17,880 nt of DNA from Eubacterium sp. UBA4343 (lineage in GTDB: Bacteria; Bacillota; Clostridia; Lachnospirales; Lachnospiraceae). Positions 1 through 9,700 of the stretch are shown piece after piece. Each line of letters opens with the position of its first letter. The stretch's first letter is position 1. The notes under the pieces were generated by a model. It had not been told where the DNA came from and did not search any database. It saw only the letters and a program-made list of their open reading frames with translations. Position numbers and translations under genes: made by a program. The stretch lies in assembly GCA_002394235.1 (NCBI GenBank), contig DGTF01000017.1, positions 1 to 17,880 on the forward strand, in the 5' to 3' direction.

Positions 1-8
1 TCGCGTCG

Positions 9-58
9 GAGAAACCCGTCCCGGGTTTTCTCCTCGCGTTGCCGCTCTGACGAGCGGC
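9..58. repeat. Two short stem-loops at the window start
   Basis: The first is an imperfect inverted repeat at 9-32 (GAGAAACCCG against CGGGTTTTCTC, with one bulged base). The second is a perfect 7-bp stem, GCCGCTC/GAGCGGC with a TGAC loop, at 41-58. Neither is followed by a clear T-run. They may belong to the end of a gene lying to the left of the window or to an extragenic palindrome. No gene was seen in 1-215. Confidence 0.35.
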
Positions 59-155
59 ATGGTCGGAAAGAGTGAGAAAGCAGTTGCCGGACTGATTTCC
101 TATTGAGCGAATCAACAGAAAACGGGATTTCCGGAAAAACTAAATTTGCAGGAGA

Positions 156-209
156 ACGAAATTTACAGTACAAAAAACGAAATCTACAGTAATCCATAGT
201 AATCCATAG
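156..209. repeat. Short direct repeats, ACGAAAT(T/C)TACAGTA and AATCCATAG
   Basis: Two 15-bp copies of ACGAAATYTACAGTA (156-170 and 177-191) differ at one base. They are followed by two adjacent copies of AATCCATAG (191-209). They sit immediately before the strong stem-loop at 216-252. No function is evident; they could be slippage products or binding-site repeats. Confidence 0.5.
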
Positions 210-215
210 AAATAA

Positions 216-252
216 GAGCCCCCGGTTCGACTGCAGGTCGGACCGGGGGCTC
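216..252. terminator. Strong 16-bp stem-loop, possible terminator
   Basis: GAGCCCCCGGTTCGAC (216-231) pairs with GTCGGACCGGGGGCTC (237-252) over 16 bp with one G-T wobble and a 5-nt loop, TGCAG. Read on the minus strand, the stem is followed by a T-rich stretch (TTATTTCTATGG), so it could end a minus-strand transcript. On the plus strand it runs straight into the 65-bp tandem repeats with no T-run. A non-terminator palindromic element is equally possible. Confidence 0.45.
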
Positions 253-437
253 TGCGCTGTCTACGATCCCGGCACCACAGCCTCCTCCGGCTTGATCGCA
301 GGCTGAGCATTGGTCTCTGCGCTGTCTACGATCTTGGCACCACAGCCTCCTCCGGCTTGATCGCAGGCTGAGCATTGGTCTCTGCTCTGTCTTCGATTCC
401 AGCATCAAAGCCTCTCCGGCTTGCCTGCTGCCTGAAC
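251..437. repeat. 65-bp tandem repeat, two near-identical copies plus a degenerate third
   Basis: Units at 251-315 and 316-380 are identical at 63 of 65 positions; both differences fall in GATCCCGGC versus GATCTTGGC. A third, degraded unit starts at 381 (TCTGCTCTGTCTTCGATTCC) and fades by about 437. The array abuts the stem-loop at 216-252. A 74-residue minus-strand frame crosses it but has repetitive Arg/Cys-rich composition and no credible start, so I read the array as non-coding. Confidence 0.8.
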
Positions 438-597
438 CGGGGAGAGGGCATTATTATAGGTATTTCTCATGACCGTGTTCCAATCCATTGATTATCGAAA
501 TTAAGACGAAAAATGCACATATATTTGAAGATTATGTAGAAATAATTGCATGAAGATACTTATTTGTTGGTTGATTTGACGTTTGATGTGACATATT

Positions 598-627
598 TTG
601 ACTATAATATTATTGGGTTTTTAGAAT
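598..627 (+). promoter_or_regulatory. Candidate sigma-A promoter for the giant adhesin gene
   Basis: TTGACT (598-603) lies 18 bp before TAGAAT (622-627), each matching five of six consensus bases. An overlapping alternative is a perfect TATAAT at 603-608, whose best upstream hexamer, TTGACG (576-581), is 21 bp away and therefore poorly spaced. Either choice leaves a 5' leader of about 140-160 bases. The surrounding 460-750 region is AT-rich and contains no other supported gene. Confidence 0.4.
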
Positions 628-754
628 CTTCCACAAAAAATGATCCATAAAAAAGATAATAAGCATCAATTTATATGTGATACTACATGAAACAGCCTTG
701 ATATCGGATAATCCATCCTAATACCAGAGGTATGAACCCTTAATCAGTCATCAC

Positions 755-761
755 GGAAGGA
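755..761 (+). promoter_or_regulatory. Ribosome binding site fixing the giant gene start
   Basis: GGAAGGA ends 8 bases before the ATG at 770. Another ATG at 763, in a different frame, is too close to this site and opens only a 78-residue frame, so 770 is the right start. Confidence 0.75.
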
Positions 762-769
762 CATGTATT

Positions 770-3700
770 ATGAAAAAACTACTTGCCCGAATCAGAATGC
801 TGCTCAGAGATCGGAAACTCAGAAGGTTTTGGACACGATGTGTAAGCACAGTCGCCGCGATCGTCGTATTTATCACCACTTACGCCCTGGTGCTCCCGGC
901 GATCACGATGGAGAGCGAGGCGGCATGCGGAAAGCAGGCGCATCAACACACGGACAGCTGCTACGAAAAACAGCTGATCTGTCAGCTGCAGGAATCTGAC
1001 AGCCACCACCACACAGATGCCTGCTATGAAAAGGTCCTCGTCTGCGGAATGGAACCACACATCCACAGTCCGGAGTGTTATAAAAAGGACAGCTCCGCAG
1101 TCGCGGCGACCGGACAGACCTCGGCCGGAGCCAGGATCCTGGAGACTGCCGGCGCGGAGAGCCGGCTTAGCGAGGATGCCTATGACTCTGCGGCGGAATC
1201 CGCGGGGGCATCGGATGCTGCAGCTGCCGACCCTGCTGGAGTCGAGCCTGAGAGCATGGACGATGCCGTGGTCTCTGAAAACGGAGAGGACCCGGCCGGC
1301 GGCTCCGGAGCGGATTTCGCGGAAGATGCATCCGGTTCTTCCGAATCGGATTTTTCAAAAGATACGACTGACGGATCCGGGACAGACTTTGCAGAAGGTC
1401 CGGCCGGCGGCTCCGAGACGGATATCGCGGAAAACCCCGGCAGCGAGCCTGGAACAGAATTCGCGGAAGACACAGCCGAAGGGGCTGAGACGGACTTTGC
1501 GGAAGAAGACTTTGCGGAAGGCAGTTCCGAAGAAGCCGGGGCAGACTTCGCGGAAGATAGTTCCGACGAAGCCGGGGCAGACTTCGCGGCAAGCAGTTCC
1601 GACGAAGCCGGGGCAGACTTTGCGGTAAGCAGTTCCGAAGAAGCCGGGGCAGACTTCGCGGAAGATACATCCGATGGGACCGACGTGGACAATGCCGGAG
1701 CCCCCGCCGATGACTCCTCAGCGGCCGGCGCACAGGACCCGGCTCAGGATACTGCGGCAGATCCTTCACAGACCACCCCTGCGGCTCAGGAAGAGTCCGC
1801 TGCCGCTGGGACGACCGACGTCCTGCCTGAGGAACTCGCCAACGCGGAGGAGAGCCTCTCGGACGGCTATGTCCCTCAGCTTGAAGAACTCTACTTCCCT
1901 GCCCTCCTGACAGAGGAGACGGGATTCTATTACTACCATATCGGAGAAGAGGACGATGCCCCCGGTACATCCGCCGACATCACCGAGTGGAAGAAAGTGA
2001 ATGATGACACTCAGCTGGCCCCGACCGACCTGGTCAAGGCCTGGTTGTCGTACACCATTCCTGCCGGAGCCCTCAACGAGACCAACCAGATCGCCCGCTA
2101 CCGGCTCCCGGCCAACATCCACCTGACTGACGAGCAGATCCTTGCCATCAACAGTGCCGAGAACGGCATCGCCCTCCAGGCGGATCGCACCACCGAAGAC
2201 GGCGAAAACGAATATCTCAAATACCTCGGAGCCGAGGCCATCGAGGGCACCAGGACTCCCGACCAGGACCTCATCGAGGGCACCCAGGAATACATCTCCG
2301 CGGCCGTCAAGGCGGAAAACATCTACGAGAACACCCTTGACGAAAACGGAAACTATGTAACTCCCGACGGCACCATCGCCCCCGACCAGGGCGCCTGCAT
2401 CGGTCAGGACCTGATCTTCATCTTCAGCCCTTACACCATCGAGAAAAACCAGATCACCTATGACAAAAAAGGAAAGCCCGTGACCAAAGGCGAAGCCGTC
2501 AGGGGCTGGTTTGCCATGGACTTCAACATGGAACAGGTCGACTGGGTGGAGATCGACAGGACGGAGATTGACCGGGAGGAGATTGACCGGACGGAGATTG
2601 ACCGGGCGGAGGAAGAGACGGACCTCGGCAACAGCGCGATCGAGAAGAGCGCGGAGATCGTCTTTGCCGCAGAGGATGAGGAGCAGGGGATCAAAGAGAT
2701 CAGCGAGACCCTGAAACTGGTTGAGAAGAGCGCCGACGAACCTGCTTCAGAACCTGCAGATAAAGAAGAGGAAAAACCTGCCGAGGCCGCCGAAGAGACT
2801 ACTGGTCCTGCTTCTGAAGGTGAAGAAGAGGCGAATGCTGCGAATACTTCGGCGGAATCTGAAGAGACCCTGCCTGAGAAAAAGGAGAAGGATAATGACA
2901 GGGCAGGTGCTTTGACGGCTGAAGGCGAAGGCTACAAAATCACATTAGAATACTCAGAGGATGCGGGAATTCCTGAAAATGCTTTCCTTGCTGTCCGTGA
3001 GATCACCGCCGAGACAGATCCGGAGGCTTATCAGTCATGCCTTGAGACGGCGAGACAGCAGATGAAAGCCTCTGGACAGACAGCAAATCAGAAAGTGGAT
3101 GACGCGGCATCCAGATTCTTTGACATTGAGATCCTTGCTGAAAAGACAGGAAAAGACGGCGAAACTGTGCAGGAAAAGATTGAACCTGCCGCACCGGTGA
3201 ATGTAAATATACAGCTTACAGAGGCCCCGCTTCCTGCAGAAGCAGTATCTGCATCCGGGGATGGCAGTGGGGATGGCAGTGGTTCCGGTCAGCCTGCTGA
3301 CCCCACCGTCCTGCACTTTGCGGAGGATGGCGTTGAACAGCTGGAAGCGACAGTGAACACCCCGCAGGAACAGGAGAATACAGACTCGGAAGACAACACT
3401 GCGTCCGCCGCGGAGATTCGCTTTGAGGCAGAGAGCTTCTCGATCTATGGTGTTGTTTATACGGTGGACTTATATGCGAAGGTGATCAGTGCATCCGGTG
3501 AGACTTATGAGATTACGGTAACATCCGGAGAAGATGCAGAGATTCCGAAGGGGGCAGAACTGAGTGTCAGAGAAATCCTCTCGACGGACGAAGAGTATGC
3601 TGGCCTCTGTACTGATGCGGCTGTAGAGGCTTGTAGTAATGCGCAGGAACAGGGCATAGCGATGCCTGTACTTTCCGGTGCCCGTTTGTTTGATATTGAG

Positions 3701-6700
3701 ATTCGGGGTGAAGACGGCAAAATTGAGCTTTCGGCACCTGTACAGGTGAGCATTCGCCTCGTTGGCCCGGCTGCGGCAGATCATACAGCCGTGGTGCATT
3801 TTGGAGAAGGCGGGACAGAAGTTTTAAACGCAAAGACAACAAAAGTCGATACGCTCAGAACACAGGGCCGCGTTGCTGAAACGGCGGAAGATACGGCATC
3901 TGAAGGGGCGGATTCGGAAAGCACGGAACCCGTTGAAAACGCGGAATCGGCATCGGAAATCCCGGAGGCTGCTGAAAACGCGGAGGCAGAATCGGAAGCT
4001 CCGCATACAGATGGGACTGCAGAGAATAAGACTTCTGTGACAGAAGTGAACTTTGAGACAGAGTCCTTCTCTGTTTATTCTGTCGTGAATGTCACGGATC
4101 TTGGTAATATAACAGGGAGCGATAAGAAGTTTGCCCTGGTCACCGGCATCGCCAACGATCCCGGATCGACCACGGGATATCACGAAACATGGGGACAGGA
4201 TTATTTCACCATTATAGTCAACGCCCATGCAATGTCCGACCAGTACTTCTATGATAATCAGAACAGGATCGACGGCCTTCAGATCAGTCCTGTCCACACC
4301 TATGAGGACGGCACTATTTCCTACGTCGGAGGTGATCCGGTGCAGTGGCAGTTCATGAGCGCGGGGAACGGGAAATACTATCTGAGCGCCAACGGGAAGT
4401 ATCTGCAGAGATTCAACAAGGAGGGCTATAACCATCAATGGGGATGGGAAGCGCGGCTTGTTGACAGCATAAACGACGCGACGCAGCTCAGTATTGAAGT
4501 CAACAGTGACGGAACGATTCTGATCTGTGATGATGGCGGAGATGATCAAAAATATTACCTGCATAACGACGGCAACGGCGAGTGGGCTACACGCGTATTT
4601 AAGTTCACGAATCAGGGCGTTAACACAAACTCTGCGGCATATCGCTTCAGGGTCTGTGAGGAATCCGATCGGTTTGACAGCTTTGCCGCGCGCAAGGTTT
4701 CCGTGCAGGATCTTACCGTCAATGACAGATTCCTGATCTACCGCAAGTTCGAGGACAGTCAGGGAAATGAGCAGCTGTACGCACTGGCGAGCGACGGGAC
4801 ATTTGTGCGTGTCTATGATGGCGGTGACACCGTGTACTGGCGCGAGACCGATAAGAACGTGTACTGGAACTACCGGCTGGAAGGCGGGTATTATTGTGTA
4901 TATTCCACGGATCCGACAACAGGTAATACTGTTTACATCAATCCGATGGATTCACAGCCTTCCCGGACAATTACGACCGAGCCTTCCAGGCTGACGCTCA
5001 TCGGCAAGGACAACGGTGAATACGGCACTGCGCTCGAGAATTGGGATCAGACTGCATACGACTATGCCGGTCTGCATGTTGCGCTCAATGATCAGGGCGT
5101 TCCGGTCCTGTCGACTGGCACACGCGTGGCGGGCACTTCCGACACGTTCCTGTTCGCGGTCGCAAGCACGATGCCAGGCTCGGCAGCAGAAACGGTTCAG
5201 ACCGTAGACAGCGAAGCACTCGGCATCCATATCACCGTATTTGACTACGGAAGTGATGAGTATGAATACAATGCCGGCGACAAACTGGACGCGATGGCGG
5301 ATGTGGTCGCAGACAACCGCGATGTTGCGAATAGCTATAATCCGCATCAGGCGAATTCCTTGGTAAAGCCGTATTTGGAAAACGACCTTCCTTCCAGTAA
5401 GACGCAGGGTGCCATGTCCGGATTGTTCACTGCAAACGGCAGCGCGGTCACATACTCGCAGTCCGGCGTGACAAATCTTTTCCTCAAGAGCTACTATGAC
5501 GAAAACGGAATGTTCCGATATCGCTCGGAGGATAACTATGCCTATCTCGGAAAGGGTGGCAGCACCAGTTTCACTGTCTATCGTCAGGCGGCCACGCCGT
5601 ATCCGGATGATATGTCGCCGGGTCATACCTATTACTCGCATGGCCACTACATGCCCTTTAATGATATTGACATGACCCAGAGTGTCCCCCGTCTGATGAA
5701 TCAGTACGGAAATGCGTACACGAATGGCGAGATCGTTGGCGAGCTGCCGGTCGATGACGGCCGGACCTATGAGAATATCTACGGTACACAGGGTATTCCC
5801 AACTTCTTCACAGGCATGAAGATGGAGGCGGACTTCACCCAGCTCAAGGACGGCAGGCTGGAAAACGGAGACCCTATGGTCTTCAAGTTCACCGGCGACG
5901 ACGACATGTGGGTCTACATCGACGGCGTGCTCGTGCTGGATATCGGCGGCATTCACGAGCCACTCAGCGGCACTATCGATTTCGCTACCGGCGAGGTCAT
6001 TAATCCTACCGGTTCCAGTCTTGCCGGAAAGAAGACGCTCTATGAGATCTTCATGGCCGTACTGAATGACAGCAGTACGCCGCAGGCCACGAAAGACAGG
6101 ATCAATGCCATTACCTGGAAGGATGTGGACGGTAACGGAACACCGGACACATTCGCCGACTACACAAACCACGATTTCAAGGCGTTCTATATGGAGCGCG
6201 GCGCAGGCGCGTCTAACCTGGACATTCAGTTCAATCTGAAAGTCCTGCGTCCCGGTGAAGTGGTTGTCCAAAAGCAGCTTCCGGATGGCGTCGATCCCCG
6301 GTTCGTCAATCAGGAGTACAGGTTCCAGGCGACGTTTAAGGACTATACAAATAATGACGAGGTAAAGCCGTTATTTGCGGGGCAGACGTATGGCACCGAG
6401 CAGGAAATGACTGCCTGCACAGGCGTTTACTATAAGGACCGCAAGGACGAAGAGGGCAATCCTGTTCCGGTTCCGGTGGATACAGACGGTTACTTTACGC
6501 TGAAAGCCGGCGAGGCAGCCGTATTCACCATGGCGGATAAGAAAATCGAATATACCATTAAGGAAGTGGAGATCGACACAGAGCAGAAGACGCAGCAGGT
6601 CGAGATCAACGGCCAGGTCGTCACTGTGAGCGATGGGACAGCGGATGCTGCCTATGCCCGGGTGGGCGACCGCAGTCAGCTCAATTATAAGAACCACCCT

Positions 6701-9700
6701 TACCTTCAGAATCTGAACATTGTCAAGCACCTTCTGCCCGTTGGCACCCGGGCCGGAGCCGGTGACGTGTTCGAGTTCCGCGTCTATCTGGAGACGACCA
6801 CAGAGGTGGAAGGGGAGACCGTGCATCAGCTCGTGCCATATTCCTACGGGCCGTACTATGTCACCAAAGTCGTTGAAGGTGCGACGCACTACTTCACGCT
6901 GACCGGTACAAACAACGCCCCACAGGATAAGGGGACAACTCCGGTGGTCTGCTCTACCACCGGCCGAAGCGGCTCCATCAACAGCATTCCGCCTGAGTAT
7001 ACTGTTGTGGTTCCCAACCTGGCGGTGGGGACGCACTTCTATATCGAAGAGCGCCGGGACAACATTCCCGCCGGCTATGTATTTGATCATGAGGATCTTG
7101 TCCGGGATGATCAATATGATTATGACGACCAGACCCTGGGCAGTGATGAGGATATCATCAGCCGTATTCTCGCGCGCGATGAGAAGGATCATCAGGCATT
7201 TGATCACGAAACCATCGGCAAGATCAAGAAGGGGAAAGACGCAAAATCCGAGGTATTCAACAGAAAGGTCACTGCCAGTGTGCAGAAGCAGTGGCTGAAA
7301 ATGAACGGACAGCCCTATACGCTCGAGGAGGCCCGTAAGCTCCCCGGCAGTACAAACGCCGTGATCACAGCGCAGCTGTGGAGAAAGAAGATCGTCGAGG
7401 AGCAGGGCGAGGATCCCGGGACGCCGGTCACTGTTACTTTCATGGTCAAAACGTCTGAAGAGAATGATGAGTATCTTCAGGTATCTGAACCGGTCACGGT
7501 GAAGAACGGCTCTGCAATCGAGTTCTCCCTGGGCGCCAGGGGAACGAGCCAGGCCCAGGAGATCCATTCTGATCCGGAACATACGATTTCCCGCAGCAGT
7601 GTATCCTCCAACCCTAAGATCACCTACTCCAACGGGCGGCAGAAGGAGAAGTGGAGCAAGTACACGATCAGCGGGCTCACCGAAAATACGATTGTCTACG
7701 CCACTTTTGATGCGGAGAAGGTCGGAGACGATTTTGTCGGGCTCTATATTGCTTCGATGGAGGAACCGGGTTCTTCGGAGACGCCTGTCGAGGAAAAAGT
7801 CGCGGATATTACTCTGAACAACGGCAACGGCTGGCTGCAGCAGGTCCCGATGGAGCAGGGGTATACCTACTTCCTGATGAATGTCGAAGAGACTGGTTTA
7901 GAGAGCTATACGCATCAGTACACCTTTATTGGAGAACCGACGATCACCACGGACGCGGGCGGCAACCTTATTATCGCGGTCGCGAACAAGTATCGCGAGC
8001 CGATCAACATCACCATTCAGAAGAATTGGGAACCTAAGCTGACAAGCGAGGAGGAGACCAATGCGTACATTAAGGTTGAGCTGCATCGCTACGCGAAGAA
8101 AACCAAGGGTCTTCTGGATGTCGTGTTAAAGGATAACTACGGAGCTCCTATTAAAGGTGCTGTATTCAAGCTGTATAAAGACGGCGTGGCGCAGGAGCAG
8201 GACTATGTCACGGATGTCAACGGCAAAGTCTCCGCAAACAACCTGGGGCCCGGAACGTATTACTTCCAACAGATCCGTACACCGGAAGGCTACAGCATGT
8301 CCGATTCCGCGCCGCGCACGGATAATTTTGTGGTCGAAGATGACAAAACAGCTCCGCAGGTGATGCATTGTGAGCTGCAGAACCAGGCGCTGGAGACGAA
8401 CGGCGTCGCCACGATCACCCTGCTTGACAATAACGGGGACCCGATTCAGGGCGCAAAATACAATCTGATCAGTAGAGAAGGCACCCAGGAAACAGTGATC
8501 AGGGAAGGCCTTGTGACAAATACAGAAGGCAAGATCACGGTCTCCCAGCTCAGTGCGGGAACCTACTATTTCTTTGAGACAGAGCCGCCTGAAGAGTATA
8601 AGCTTCCGGATTATTGGCAGGATACGGACTTTACCGTGCTGGAACGTCCAGGGATTGTGCAGTATTTCAACCTAAGCATGACCAATGACCTGAAGGGAAA
8701 AGGTTATGTCGAGGTCACCTTGACCGGGCCTGACGGACAGCCGGTCAGCAACGCCATGTTCGAACTGTACAGGGAAAGCGAAAAGCTGGCAGAAGCTGCC
8801 ACTGAAAGCGATGGTAATCTGACGTTCGGAGACCCAGTGAGACTGTCTCCGGATACCTATACGGTCAGGCAGGTGACGAGCGACGCTGATCTGCTTCCGG
8901 CAGCGGCGCCGAAGGAGTTCACTATCCTTGAGAACGGCAATCCGAACCAGAAGAAGGAGCTGTCGTTTACAAACGCATACAGAGGCAGGGGAACTGCCAC
9001 CGTGACGCTGACGAGAAAGGATACGGGAGCGCCTATTAGTGGTGCGCAGTTTGAGCTGTATAAGGACGGCTCCTTGGTCGAGACAAAGGGGACGGATTCC
9101 AACGGTCAGCTGACCTTCGGTTCTCCGGATAAGCTGTCGGTGGGCAACTATTCTATTAAACAGATATCTACAGAGGCAGGGCTGGATGTTGTTGTGAACA
9201 GCTGGCCGTTCGCGATCCTGGAGAACGGCGATCCGGATCAGACGAAGTCCTGGACTTTGCAGAATGAGGAAAATGCCGGGAACGTGACGATCAAATTGTG
9301 GCGAAAAGGCGGGACGGGACAGTGGAACTGGGATCAGGTCGCAGTTTACCAGAACCTGAAACCCGGTACGACCTATTCGTTTACCGCTATGCTGAGCCAG
9401 GGGCTTTATCCCAATAATGTATGGTCCTATCAGGACGAATCCGATCACAATAATTATGATTCTCTGTCGGCGAATCAGCTGAGTTCCCTGAACTCTGACG
9501 GATGGGACAGCAGTACCAATTCTTATCATTTTACGATCACACCGGCAGAAGATAATAAGCTGTATTCCTATGTACTGGTCTCGGGTTGGGGTATGACAAA
9601 CATTGAGAGTATGACCATGGACGAATCGAGTCGACAGGCCGCAGCGTCTGCGCCTGTTCGCGCCCTGTCTCGTCAGGCTGTGCAGTCTCAAATGCCGGGA

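Noticed and set aside
184..408. 74-residue minus-strand frame across the upstream repeats
   Set aside because: It is made of the 65-bp repeat read in one frame, with Arg/Cys-rich composition and no ribosome site.
251..437. Possible CRISPR array
   Set aside because: The 65-bp units are directly adjacent with no unique spacers between them.
1017..1970. Several Pro/Arg-rich frames on both strands over the acidic repeat
   Set aside because: They are frame-shifted readings of the repetitive Asp/Ala/Glu codons and share its period.
4952..6271. 439-residue minus-strand open frame inside the giant gene
   Set aside because: It lies wholly antisense to a well-supported coding region, has Val/Ile/Arg-heavy composition typical of reverse-strand shadows, and shows no recognisable motif.
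6371..7582. 403-residue minus-strand open frame inside the giant gene
   Set aside because: It is also antisense to recognisable Cna-B-like modules; its length is explained by the codon bias of the plus-strand gene.
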